Positions 38,969 to 47,204 of a DNA stretch of 64,000 bases are shown here, piece after piece (the stretch's first letter is position 1; each line of letters starts with the position of its first letter). Location of the stretch: positions 143,435-207,434 of the forward strand of contig NZ_AYOZ01000060.1 in assembly GCF_000508165.1 (NCBI RefSeq). Direction: 5' to 3'. Position numbers and translations under genes: made by a program. The notes under the pieces were generated by a model. It saw nothing but the letters and a program-made list of their open reading frames with translations, was not told where the DNA came from and did no database searches. This stretch comes from Marinomonas profundimaris (GTDB lineage Bacteria > Pseudomonadota > Gammaproteobacteria > Pseudomonadales > Marinomonadaceae).

Positions 38969-39704
38969 GATCCATCACCTCTTTTTTCACCCAACTTGAG
39001 CGGTGTTCTCGCTGCAGTATTTCCGACTGCATTCGCCATAACACCAAGCCCGCTATGAATAAATAAAACCCAACAACAGACACAAGCAAAGGAAGCCACA
39101 TCTCCGCAGACATGGCCGGCTTTTCCGCCAAACTAAACGTCGCACCTTGATGCAAGGTATTCCACCACACGACTGAATACTTGATAATAGGTAAGTTAAT
39201 CAACCCAACGACGCAAACCACCGCGGTGGCTTTATTGGCAAGCATCACATCATCAAACGCACTTTGCAGTGCAATAATCCCCATATACAAAAAAAACAAC
39301 ACAAGCACAGACGTCAATCTCGCGTCCCAAATCCACCACGTCCCCCAAGTGGGTTTTCCCCAAATGGCTCCAGTGACCAGTGCAATCAATGCCATCACAG
39401 CACCAATTGGCGCTATCGCCTTAATAAAAATAGGCGCCATTTTCATTTGCCAAACAAGGTAAACAAAACCCGCCGCACCTAATGCGAAGTAGCAAGATTG
39501 AGCCAGCATAGCGGCCGGCACATGAATATAAATAATGCGGAACGTGTCGCCTTGCTGATAATCCGCCGGAGCAAACGCCAACCCCCATACCAGACCCACA
39601 ATCAGACCAATGCTACCAAGACCCAACAACGGCAAGACCCACGATTTAGACTGGAAGAAAAACCACTTTGGCGAACCCAATTTATGAAACCACACCCAGC
39701 GCAT
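38958..39704 (-). CDS. ccmC: Heme exporter protein CcmC
   Basis: A six-helix inner-membrane protein that presents heme to CcmE. The WWD motif is WGTWWIWDARLTSVLVLFF, with the two flanking conserved histidines (YIHVPAAM and WNTLHQGATF). The length of 248 residues is normal. It overlaps ccmB (TGATG) upstream and ccmD downstream. Confidence 0.95.
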   Translation of the reverse strand: MRWVWFHKLGSPKWFFFQSKSWVLPLLGLGSIGLIVGLVWGLAFAPADYQQGDTFRIIYIHVPAAMLAQSCYFALGAAGFVYLVWQMKMAPIFIKAIAPIGAVMALIALVTGAIWGKPTWGTWWIWDARLTSVLVLFFLYMGIIALQSAFDDVMLANKATAVVCVVGLINLPIIKYSVVWWNTLHQGATFSLAEKPAMSAEMWLPLLVSVVGFYLFIAGLVLWRMQSEILQREHRSSWVKKEVMDRGL

Positions 39705-40366
39705 CAGTTAACACTCGCTTTTACAGCAATCGCCGTCATAACAGGCGACACAACCAAAGACAATAAAGACATCGCCAACAACATCGCCAGCGAGCCAGAA
39801 TAAGACAACCCGGCTTGAGCGGCATGAACCGCTGAGGTCGCGAAGATAATCACGGGGAAATAAAAGGGCAAGATAAGCAACATCATCAACATGCTGCCTT
39901 GCCTTAATGACACCGTTAACGCAGAACCAATGAGGCCAATAAAAAATAAACTTGGCGAGCCAAGCAACAATGTCAGGATTAACACCCAAAAAACCGTACT
40001 GGGTAAAAACAACATTTCGCTTAACAGCGGCATAATTAACAACAGAGGAACAACCACACAGCCCCATAAAGCCAACACTTTCAGCAACATTAATAACGGT
40101 AGCGACAACCCGCTCGTTACTAACTGTTCCAAAGAGCCATCAAGGTAATCTTCTTTAAAAGCACCTTCTATCGCCATCAAAATAGACAACACGGCTGCAC
40201 ACCAGATAATGCCACCTGCCGCTGGCGCTAAAAACGCTGGCGACGGATCCACACCAATCGGAAACAATGCCACCACAAGAATAAAAAACAGCAATGCATT
40301 GAGCACATCTTGTTTTCGACGCCATAAGATTAGAAATTCAGATTGCAAAAAAGAGGAATACGTCAT
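39704..40366 (-). CDS. ccmB: Heme exporter protein CcmB
   Basis: The membrane subunit of the CcmAB ABC transporter, with six predicted helices in 220 residues. EDYLDGSLEQLVTSGL and LLLGSPSLFFIGLIGSALTV are CcmB-specific segments. It overlaps ccmA by four bases and ccmC by one. With CcmA it powers release of heme-loaded CcmE. Confidence 0.95.
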   Translation of the reverse strand: MTYSSFLQSEFLILWRRKQDVLNALLFFILVVALFPIGVDPSPAFLAPAAGGIIWCAAVLSILMAIEGAFKEDYLDGSLEQLVTSGLSLPLLMLLKVLALWGCVVVPLLLIMPLLSEMLFLPSTVFWVLILTLLLGSPSLFFIGLIGSALTVSLRQGSMLMMLLILPFYFPVIIFATSAVHAAQAGLSYSGSLAMLLAMSLLSLVVSPVMTAIAVKASVN

Positions 40367-40977
40367 GACAATAAAACGACATCTCGAGCAGACACTAAGC
40401 GTAAGTCTTGATGCGTTGTTAACACAACCAAACCACCTAAAGACACATGTTGTTGTATACGGTTTTCCAATATTGTGCAGCCTTTGGCATCCAGAGAGGA
40501 AAAAGGTTCATCTAATAACCAAAGTGTTTTTTCACTCAACCATAAGCGAGCCAACGCCACGCGCTTCGTTTGTCCGGCAGAAAGCGACGTCACTAATGTA
40601 TCTCGAAAAGGCCATAGGCCTAAATGTTCTAATGCAGAATTCAACTCATCTGACGATACATCAGGACAATACCAGCGCAGATTTTCTTCCACTGACAAAA
40701 GTCGTTTCACACCAACGGCATGACCAATATAAAGGGTGCTTTCTATTAATACATCTCGGCACTGAGTCACGTTTTTACCTAAATAGTATATTGTCCCTTC
40801 TATTGGCGTTATCACATCGACAATCGCTTTTAACAAAGAACTTTTGCCCGTACCGTTTCCCCCCAAAATACGCAGCACCTCGCCCGGTCGCACGTCAAAA
40901 GAAAGCCCTCGACACAGGTCTCTTTCTCCACGTTCAATCCAAAGATCTGATATTGTTAAAGAAGCAGAAGATTGCAA
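40363..40977 (-). CDS. ccmA: Heme exporter ATPase CcmA
   Basis: A 204-residue ABC ATPase: Walker A GGNGTGKSS (39-47), signature TSLSAGQTKRVALARL, Walker B LWLLDEPFSSLD and a switch His in LTTHQD. It powers the CcmABCD complex. The annotated start is a TTG with only a weak GGGAT upstream. The -35 element of the divergent sigma-28 promoter overlaps this start codon, so the two transcription units may interfere. Confidence 0.94.
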   Translation of the reverse strand: MQSSASLTISDLWIERGERDLCRGLSFDVRPGEVLRILGGNGTGKSSLLKAIVDVITPIEGTIYYLGKNVTQCRDVLIESTLYIGHAVGVKRLLSVEENLRWYCPDVSSDELNSALEHLGLWPFRDTLVTSLSAGQTKRVALARLWLSEKTLWLLDEPFSSLDAKGCTILENRIQQHVSLGGLVVLTTHQDLRLVSARDVVLLS

Positions 40978-41002
40978 AAGTTTTATCCCGCCCGGCCGAT
41001 AA
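40976..41002 (+). promoter_or_regulatory. Sigma-28 (FliA) promoter for fliK2-fhlB
   Basis: AAAAGTTT (40976-40983), an 11-base spacer and GCCGATAA (40995-41002) match the flagellar sigma-28 consensus TAAAGTTT-N11-GCCGATAA at 15 of 16 positions. It points to the FliK-like gene, leaving a leader of about 80 bases. Its -35 covers the ccmA start codon on the other strand. The cognate sigma factor gene, fliA, is at 51779-52516. Confidence 0.85.
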
Positions 41003-41090
41003 AGAGGTCACATTACCATTATTTGGTAAAAATACAGTTGGCTCATTATATGAGAATCTTCCTAAAATAACGAACCAATAGGCAGGCAAC

Positions 41091-42749
41091 ATGATCTCTG
41101 ACATCCAATCTATGCTTAACGCATCAACAGGCAAGCAGAGCAATGTCAGCAACAGCACAAATAACACGCTTGGCAACGCAGGAACACTTGCCAAACTTAG
41201 CAGTGAAATCAAATTAATAGAAAATCTCAGCTTAATAAAATTTCAAGGCAGTGAAGCGCTCAACTTTCAAGGAAAGCCTGTACAACTTTTACACGCAACC
41301 AGCTCACAACAGCCCTTTACGTTAATTAATACCGGAACACCAATTAGTATTGGCGATATCACTAACGCACAACTGGATAAGACAACGCCCTCTCAAGTTA
41401 GGTTAACCATTCCGACAGACTCTCTTTCGCGTCAGAGCACAGCGCCATCACAGTCAGTAACAACAAATCAAACTACACTCCAAACCAAACCAATTGAAAC
41501 TCTAACGTTAGCATCAAGAGTCATGAATCTGACCGTTGTATCAACACCCACAGCCGAAACCACAAAGACAAGCCCTCCTGCCAACCAAAGTCAGCTGCCT
41601 AACACCCAAGTTTCTAAGGTTCAAACGGGAAACAGCACTCTCGCCATAAACACACCAACAAACACTCAAGTAAACTCTCAAAGTAACACTCAAGCGATTA
41701 CACCAAACACGATAAAGGTTGGCGCTCAGACGGTAAATCCTCCCATAGAAAGCAATGCACCAAGCAAATCTCAGATTATCACCGTCACAGATGGAAAAAA
41801 TGAGTTTCCGATTATTAGCCAAGGAGGATTGAAAAAGGGAGATGTCATTCGGGTCTTTATTGATGCGAACAACAATGTTCAGGCCCTACCGCCCAAAACG
41901 AATACCGCGCTGGTTACAACCACATTACAAATGGACGCGTTAAAACAAAGCCTTCCTAAGCAATTGTCTTTCGGTGACATGTCTCAACTCGTTAAACAAC
42001 TGCACAGTATGAATGAAACATCGCCTTCAACTTTACCACCTCAAACACAACAAGCGCTCAAGCAACTCGTTCAACATTTACCCAATTTGGCAGCACTAAC
42101 GTCATCGCCAGACGCAATGAAGCAAGCGATTCAAACCAGTGGCTTATTCTCTGAATCGCTGCTTCTTAACGACAATAAAATACAGCTTCCTGCCGATTTG
42201 AAAATCAATTTGGAACGGTTAAAAGACGCACAAGAAAGCGCCGGTGCGTTACGTCTCGGTAATACGGTAGGAAACAATCTTCCCACCGAACAAATTGCCA
42301 ATGCCATCGAGAGAATTACAACCAATCAACTACGGCACATGAACGATTCAACTCAGCTCGGCACACCGACGTACCCATTACACATTGAACTGCCAATCAA
42401 AGATGGCCAATCCCACCATCTGACCCAAATAGAAATCAATCAAGATACCAGTACAAAAGACAACCAACAGCAGGATCGCCGCTGGTTGGTGAAGTTAAAA
42501 TTTGATTTTGAAGAAACAGGTAGGTTCGATGCGCGAGCCAGTATTCAAGCTAATAAAGTCGGCATCCTCTTTGCTGCAGAGAATCCAGATACCGTACAAA
42601 AATTACAAAAAAACCTGCCGATTCTCAAACAACAATTAAAAGACAAAGACATCGATGTTGAGCGACTGGATACGTTTCAAGCAAAGCTAGAAAGAGAAGA
42701 TAAAAATGACACGTTTAAAACACACGCTTTAATCGATGTGAGAACCTAA
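41091..42749 (+). CDS. FliK-like flagellar hook-length control family protein (second copy)
   Basis: 552 residues. The N-terminal two thirds is low-complexity, rich in Thr, Ser, Asn and Gln (about 100-235), as in secreted FliK rulers. A C-terminal region (about 430-530) has LHIELPIKDGQSHHLTQIEI, WLVKLKFDFEETGRFDARASIQ and ENPDTVQKLQKNLPILKQQLKD, which resemble the Flg_hook domain. A canonical fliK lies at 61586-63286, so this is a second member. It overlaps the FlhB-domain gene by one base and is expressed from a sigma-28 promoter, which means after hook completion. A role in late export control is inference. Confidence 0.75.
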   Translation: MISDIQSMLNASTGKQSNVSNSTNNTLGNAGTLAKLSSEIKLIENLSLIKFQGSEALNFQGKPVQLLHATSSQQPFTLINTGTPISIGDITNAQLDKTTPSQVRLTIPTDSLSRQSTAPSQSVTTNQTTLQTKPIETLTLASRVMNLTVVSTPTAETTKTSPPANQSQLPNTQVSKVQTGNSTLAINTPTNTQVNSQSNTQAITPNTIKVGAQTVNPPIESNAPSKSQIITVTDGKNEFPIISQGGLKKGDVIRVFIDANNNVQALPPKTNTALVTTTLQMDALKQSLPKQLSFGDMSQLVKQLHSMNETSPSTLPPQTQQALKQLVQHLPNLAALTSSPDAMKQAIQTSGLFSESLLLNDNKIQLPADLKINLERLKDAQESAGALRLGNTVGNNLPTEQIANAIERITTNQLRHMNDSTQLGTPTYPLHIELPIKDGQSHHLTQIEINQDTSTKDNQQQDRRWLVKLKFDFEETGRFDARASIQANKVGILFAAENPDTVQKLQKNLPILKQQLKDKDIDVERLDTFQAKLEREDKNDTFKTHALIDVRT

Positions 42750-42997
42750 TGAAAAAAGCGATAGCATTAAAGTACGATTACAGTACCGCTCCCACCGTAA
42801 CGGCAAAAGGCAGTGGCTTGCTTGCGGAAAAAATAATGGAAGTGGCAAAAGAAAACGATGTTGTATTACACCAAAGTCCTGAGTTAGTTGAAATGCTCAG
42901 CACTTTGGAGCTAGGAGAAGAAATTCCTGAAACACTGTACTTGGCTGTCGCCGAGATCATCGCCTTTGCACATAAGATCAAAGACCATCAATGGTAA
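42749..42997 (+). CDS. Stand-alone FlhB C-terminal domain protein (FhlB type)
   Basis: 82 residues corresponding to the part of FlhB after its NPTH self-cleavage site: it starts with AIALKYDYSTAPTVTAKGSGLLAEKI, seen here as AIALKYDYSTAP, and continues with the QSPELVEML and LGEEIPETLYLAVAEIIAFAH segments. There is no membrane domain and no NPTH. It could mimic or compete with cleaved FlhB-CC in the export switch. The full flhB is at 56163-57299. The 3' end overlaps the convergent DUF2802 gene by ten bases. Confidence 0.85.
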   Translation: MKKAIALKYDYSTAPTVTAKGSGLLAEKIMEVAKENDVVLHQSPELVEMLSTLELGEEIPETLYLAVAEIIAFAHKIKDHQW

Positions 42998-43392
42998 TCT
43001 GAGTTTTTACGCGACTCTTGCTTCAACAAGCTAATTAGTTCCGCCTCAGCTCGAATAAGACCACATTTGGAAACTAGGTCATCGATTGTCGCGCCCATTT
43101 CCAAAAGCTCCATTGCGCGATTATAAGAGACACCACCTTCTTTCGATAAGATCTCAGATTGCTTTTCAACCGCAAGATTAAGCTTTTTTTCAATAGCCAC
43201 TAAACGCCGACCCATACCAATTGAACCAGACGCAAGCACTTGAACTTGCTTTTTTTGATTGGCCTCCGCTTCTGCGTGTTGACGTTTCGTTTGCGCCAAA
43301 CGCTTTGACAACCGAAAAGCCCACACAACAACGGCGGTCAAAATCACAAACTGCAGCATCAAAAGCAGGTTAAATAACCATTGAGATTCCAT
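42988..43392 (-). CDS. DUF2802 domain protein at the end of the chemotaxis operon
   Basis: 134 residues: an N-terminal membrane helix (about 6-26), a coiled-coil region (about 27-90), and a DUF2802 C-terminus (SYNRAMELLEMGATIDDLVSKCGLIRAEAELI in two halves). Function is unknown, but the family recurs in this position next to cheW in Pseudomonas-type clusters. The start is uncertain: ATG at 43392 or TTG at 43401. It is convergent and overlaps the FlhB-domain gene by ten bases. Confidence 0.78.
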   Translation of the reverse strand: MESQWLFNLLLMLQFVILTAVVVWAFRLSKRLAQTKRQHAEAEANQKKQVQVLASGSIGMGRRLVAIEKKLNLAVEKQSEILSKEGGVSYNRAMELLEMGATIDDLVSKCGLIRAEAELISLLKQESRKNSDYH

Positions 43393-43414
43393 CGAGTACA
43401 ACTACCTTAATTAC

Positions 43415-43906
43415 TTACATTGATCCGACTTCAGACCAATCATCTTCTGATAACAGCTTATCAAGATCGACAAGAATCAATAAAATATCATTTTTATGAC
43501 AGACCCCTTGAATAAATTTCGAGGACTCATCATTACCAACGTTTGGTGACGCTTCAATTTCAGACTGACGAAGGTAAACAACTTCTGATACCGCATCCAC
43601 CAAAATCCCAATGACATGACCTTCCACTTCAAGGATCATGATTCGAGTGGCGTCTGTGATTTCACCTGAAGGCAAATCGAATCGCTGACAAGTGTCTATT
43701 ACTGTCACGACCGTACCACGCAAGTGAATAATACCTAATACAAAATTAGGTGCTCCAGGCACGGGCGCAATCTCAGAGTATCGCAGCACTTCTTTCACTT
43801 GCATAACATTGACGCCGTAGATTTCATTTTCTAAGCGAAAAGTCACCCATTGCAACATTGGATCTTCTGATTGATTTGCTGTTTTTAACGCTACGCTGGT
43901 TGCCAT
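43415..43906 (-). CDS. cheW: Chemotaxis coupling protein CheW
   Basis: A 163-residue CheW that bridges chemoreceptors and CheA. The domain covers nearly the whole protein: WVTFRLENEIYGVNVMQVKEVL, EIAPVPGAPNFVLGIIHLRGTVVTVID (arm that contacts CheA and receptors), and GILVDAVSEVV. It follows parP by 36 bases and is probably the main coupling protein of the polar array. Confidence 0.95.
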   Translation of the reverse strand: MATSVALKTANQSEDPMLQWVTFRLENEIYGVNVMQVKEVLRYSEIAPVPGAPNFVLGIIHLRGTVVTVIDTCQRFDLPSGEITDATRIMILEVEGHVIGILVDAVSEVVYLRQSEIEASPNVGNDESSKFIQGVCHKNDILLILVDLDKLLSEDDWSEVGSM

Positions 43907-43942
43907 TACACATCTCCCAAGATCACAACGTGACCACTACAA

Positions 43943-44803
43943 TTATTTTAGCGTATTCTTAAACCCATTTTTCGGGTCATCTAACAATTCTATAAAACCT
44001 TGTACATCCAGTATGGCACACATGTGGTCAATTACTGTACCTGCTAACCAAGGACGCTTACTTCGATCACTTCGCCATTTTACTTGCGACGGTTCCAAAG
44101 TGATTGCTTCGGCAACACGTTCACAAGCCACGCTCCAATCAGAGCGATCGAGCTGAATCACAAATTTGAAGTTTTCTTTTAACTCACCGTCATAATGATT
44201 AGGCATTACCCACAGTGCAGTATCTACAGTTCTAAGGTTAAAATCACCAACATTTGCCACCCCCATAAACCAATCGGGTTGACCAAAAATAGTGGTTACT
44301 TTTTCTTTTCCACTTTGAAAAATGCCACCTAACTCAACCAAAGGCACGGCCATTTTCAAGCCACCGACATAAAAAAGTAAACATTCAAATCGACCTGTCG
44401 CCCACGGCAATGGATCTGTCTTAGAAATCTTTTTTACTGGCTCTGGCTCTGGCTCTGGCTCTGGCTTTGGCTCTGGCTCTTGCTCTGGCTCTGGCTTTGG
44501 CTCTGGCTCTTGCTCTGGCTCTGGCTGATCAATGCTCGGCGCGTCATCATCCATTGACAAGTCATCTGTGTTCTCAGTAATTGCATCTTCAAAATCTTTG
44601 AAGGATGCATCCAAACTAGACTGTTCATTTTCACTAAAGTCAGAATTAGCTGAATCAGGGCTTAATAAGCCGGTATCTTGAGTGTCTTCGACAGATTCAG
44701 CAGACGTCTCTGTTGTCGCTTCTTGCAACAAGTCATCAAGGTAACGCTGGACCGCCATTTGAGGCCCAATTAACGTCTGCTCTTTATTCTTTGTTTCTTT
44801 CAT
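43943..44803 (-). CDS. parP: CheW-domain array protein ParP
   Basis: 286 residues. The N-terminus (about 1-125) is disordered and very acidic, ending in a Glu-Pro/Gln/Lys repeat tract (about 93-122). The C-terminal CheW-like domain spans about 135-280 (CLLFYVGGLKMAVPLVELGGIF, PWLAGTVIDHMCAILDVQGFI). In Vibrio, ParP with this layout localises with ParC at the pole and stabilises CheA in arrays. Gene order parC-parP-cheW supports the call. The repeat tract is encoded by 15 hexanucleotide units and may vary between strains. Confidence 0.85.
   Translation of the reverse strand: MKETKNKEQTLIGPQMAVQRYLDDLLQEATTETSAESVEDTQDTGLLSPDSANSDFSENEQSSLDASFKDFEDAITENTDDLSMDDDAPSIDQPEPEQEPEPKPEPEQEPEPKPEPEPEPEPVKKISKTDPLPWATGRFECLLFYVGGLKMAVPLVELGGIFQSGKEKVTTIFGQPDWFMGVANVGDFNLRTVDTALWVMPNHYDGELKENFKFVIQLDRSDWSVACERVAEAITLEPSQVKWRSDRSKRPWLAGTVIDHMCAILDVQGFIELLDDPKNGFKNTLK
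44437..44526 (-). repeat. Hexanucleotide tandem repeat inside parP
   Basis: Fifteen six-base units of CTGGCT (plus strand), with variants TTGGCT and CTTGCT. The stretches 44461-44490 and 44491-44520 are identical 30-base copies, indicating recent duplication. Unit changes keep the reading frame, so only the length of the Glu-Pro linker changes. Confidence 0.9.
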
Positions 44804-44812
44804 AAACTATTA

Positions 44813-45586
44813 CTATCCCGCTGGGTTCAGCAAAGAATCCATCAGACTTGCATATGCTTTAATACCTCGAGCATTAGGGTCTAGTGCCGAGGGTGCAATG
44901 CCTGCTGTACTAGCATCTCTTAATTTTGTATCGACTGGTATAACAGAATGCCACACCAATTCTTCATACGTATCTTTTAAACTACGCAAACTTTTATTTG
45001 ATGCCTGAGTTCGCCTATCAAACAGCGTAGGAACAATCAAAAATGGCACTGGACGTTTTCTAGCACGATTTATCATCGTCAGAGTTCGAACCATTCGCTC
45101 AAGGCCTTTGATTGCCAAAAACTCGGTTTGAACTGGAATGACCAATTGTTGACAAGCAGCCAAAGCATTAATCATCAACACACCAAGAACCGGTGGGCTA
45201 TCGATTAAAACATAATCGTAGTCGTCCCATAAAATAGCCAGCGTTTTGGAAATCACCAACCCCATGCCACCTTGAGCCTGGGCATGACGTTCTAATGTTG
45301 CCAAAGCGGTAGAAGCGGGCAACAACGATAAATCAGGGTGCCCTGTTTCCAGAATCAATGAGGCGGGTAAATCTTCTGGTATTTTCCCTGTTGCCTGGAA
45401 AAGGTTATATGCACTCTTCTCAATAGAATCTGGATCAAAGCGAAAATAACTGGTCAATGATCCATGTGGATCAAGATCGATCATTAATACTCTATTACCT
45501 GCGTCAGCCAACAACCCTGCTAAGGAAACCACTGTGGTCGTTTTGCCAACGCCGCCTTTCTGATTCGCCACTGCCCAAATGTGCAC
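44813..45586 (-). CDS. parC: ParA-family ATPase ParC for chemotaxis array positioning
   Basis: A MinD/ParA-type ATPase of 257 residues with the deviant Walker A KGGVGKTTT (about 10-18), the switch DLDPHGSLTSYF region and Walker B-like YVLIDSPPVLG. The GTG start has AGGGG seven bases upstream. Located between motD and parP, it matches ParC, which recruits chemotaxis arrays to the pole. It is unlikely to be a plasmid partition protein because no ParB or parS is nearby. Confidence 0.88.
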   Translation of the reverse strand: MHIWAVANQKGGVGKTTTVVSLAGLLADAGNRVLMIDLDPHGSLTSYFRFDPDSIEKSAYNLFQATGKIPEDLPASLILETGHPDLSLLPASTALATLERHAQAQGGMGLVISKTLAILWDDYDYVLIDSPPVLGVLMINALAACQQLVIPVQTEFLAIKGLERMVRTLTMINRARKRPVPFLIVPTLFDRRTQASNKSLRSLKDTYEELVWHSVIPVDTKLRDASTAGIAPSALDPNARGIKAYASLMDSLLNPAG

Positions 45587-45655
45587 TCTGAGTCCCCTGA
45601 TGTCCTATGCTGTTATTTTGCTTACGAATTCTTTGCAATCATATAGAATAACACG

Positions 45656-46480
45656 CTACTTAAACAAGTAATCATAGAGATTATCAGCCTCTCGCTTACT
45701 AATACGCAATATTACACGTCGATTTTGTTGACGCGCGTAGTCATTCGTATTTCTCACTTTTGGGTGTTCACTTGAAAAGCCTATGGGCGCAATCAGTTTA
45801 GGATCTACCCCTCTGTAAACCAGCTCATCAACAACCGATGAAGATCGCAAACTAGATAGATGCCAGTTTGAAACCAAACGCCTTGAATTCACAGGCAAGT
45901 CATCCGTATTACCTTCCACTAAAATGACAGACGGGTGTGCCTTAAGAATATTTGCAACCAATATAAGTAATGCAACAGCTTCATTGGTTAAGTCATATTC
46001 ACCTTGACCAAAGAGTAGACCAGACTTCAGCTCCACACTCACCCAATCCGCCGACTCTGTTACTGATATTTGACCTGTTGTATGTAAACCAGAAAATTGA
46101 TTTTCCACCACTTGGCTCAATAAATCATAAACAGCCGACGATGTCGTTTCTTCTATGGTCGGTGGGGCCGCTGGAATAGGCTTAGCCTCAACGACTTCAA
46201 TATCTTTTGGCTCACCAACAATAGGTTCTCCGATATTGATAGGTTTAATCGATTTTTGCACGGCTTCAAATACACCATGAAGCGTTTCTTTCAAACGCTG
46301 TTCATCACCCATATTTTTTAATGATAAAGAATAGAGCGCCACAAAAAAGGCAAAAAGTAGTGTCATGAAATCTGCGTAAGACAATATCCAACGATCTCGA
46401 CCCTGCCCGTTCGAAGTAAGCGATTTTTTCGCTATCAGACGACGCTTTGATGGCCGAGTTGGAGCATCATTCATAGGCAT
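45656..46480 (-). CDS. motD: Flagellar motor stator protein MotD (MotB family)
   Basis: The 274-residue B subunit of a stator. The single membrane helix (about 33-53) contains the ion-binding Asp37 in SYADFMTLLFAFF. A plug/linker with Pro and Glu follows, then a peptidoglycan-binding OmpA-like domain (about 145-270; VEGNTDDLPVNSRRLVSNWHLSSLRS, NRRVILRISK). It overlaps motC by 14 bases. In Pseudomonas, MotCD is the stator required for swarming; the coupling ion here is not determined by the sequence. Confidence 0.92.
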   Translation of the reverse strand: MPMNDAPTRPSKRRLIAKKSLTSNGQGRDRWILSYADFMTLLFAFFVALYSLSLKNMGDEQRLKETLHGVFEAVQKSIKPINIGEPIVGEPKDIEVVEAKPIPAAPPTIEETTSSAVYDLLSQVVENQFSGLHTTGQISVTESADWVSVELKSGLLFGQGEYDLTNEAVALLILVANILKAHPSVILVEGNTDDLPVNSRRLVSNWHLSSLRSSSVVDELVYRGVDPKLIAPIGFSSEHPKVRNTNDYARQQNRRVILRISKREADNLYDYLFK

Positions 46481-47204
46481 TGAGCTCTAACTCTAATCTA
46501 TAAGGGTGCTTACCAGTGGCGATACCACAGATACCATCAATCAGTAATTGATGGTAAAGCAATTCTTTTTCTACATAACCCGTTAATTTCTGAGTAATAG
46601 GAAAGATAACCAGATTAGCAAAACCCTGGCCATAAAGTGTCGAAACAAACGCCACTGCAATCCCATGCCCCAATGCTTCAGGACTGTCTAAATTTGCCAT
46701 GGCTTGAATCAATCCTATTACAGAACCCATAATGCCGAGTGTCGGTGCGTAACCACCGATGGATTCTATAAATGAAACACTTTTCATTCGATTATCGTAA
46801 ATACGAACCGCATCATCATGAAGTCGATCTGATAACTGATCAGGATCCGTTCCATCAATCGCCATTTGAAGTGCACGGCTCGAAAAGTGACTGCCGAGTG
46901 CATCAACATCAGATTCTAAAGCAAGTAAGGATAACCTGCGCGCCTTATGGGCTAGATTATTTAATGATGCACGAGCGGAATTTAAATCATATACAGGAGG
47001 AAAAAGACTCCACTTAATCAAAATAAGAGCCCGAACGGCCTCTTGAATACTGCTTTGGATTAATGTGGCGCCAAAACTACCAAAAATAACGATGATAGCG
47101 GAGGGCAAGTTAAGAAGGAGGACAACTTCCCCCCCACCTAACCAATTAGCAAGAAATACCGAACTAAAGGCAATTAAAAGGCCAGCTAAAGTAACAAAGT
47201 CCAT
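46467..47204 (-). CDS. motC: Flagellar motor stator protein MotC (MotA family)
   Basis: The 245-residue A subunit with four membrane helices (about 3-22, 30-50, 147-167 and 178-203). The IGGYAPTLGIMGSVIGLIQAM segment, with the family prolines and glycines, and AVAFVSTLYGQGFANL are typical of MotA/PomA. The cytoplasmic loop (about 60-145) contacts FliG. It follows cheB directly (shared base) and overlaps motD. Confidence 0.94.
   Translation of the reverse strand: MDFVTLAGLLIAFSSVFLANWLGGGEVVLLLNLPSAIIVIFGSFGATLIQSSIQEAVRALILIKWSLFPPVYDLNSARASLNNLAHKARRLSLLALESDVDALGSHFSSRALQMAIDGTDPDQLSDRLHDDAVRIYDNRMKSVSFIESIGGYAPTLGIMGSVIGLIQAMANLDSPEALGHGIAVAFVSTLYGQGFANLVIFPITQKLTGYVEKELLYHQLLIDGICGIATGKHPYRLELELNAYE

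Noticed and set aside
44434..44634. Ser-Gln repeat frame opposite the ParP reading frame
   Set aside because: It is the shifted reading of the hexanucleotide repeat within parP, which has clear CheW homology.
44813..45586. Plasmid-type ParA partition gene
   Set aside because: It lies among chemotaxis genes with no ParB or parS; context fits chemotaxis ParC.
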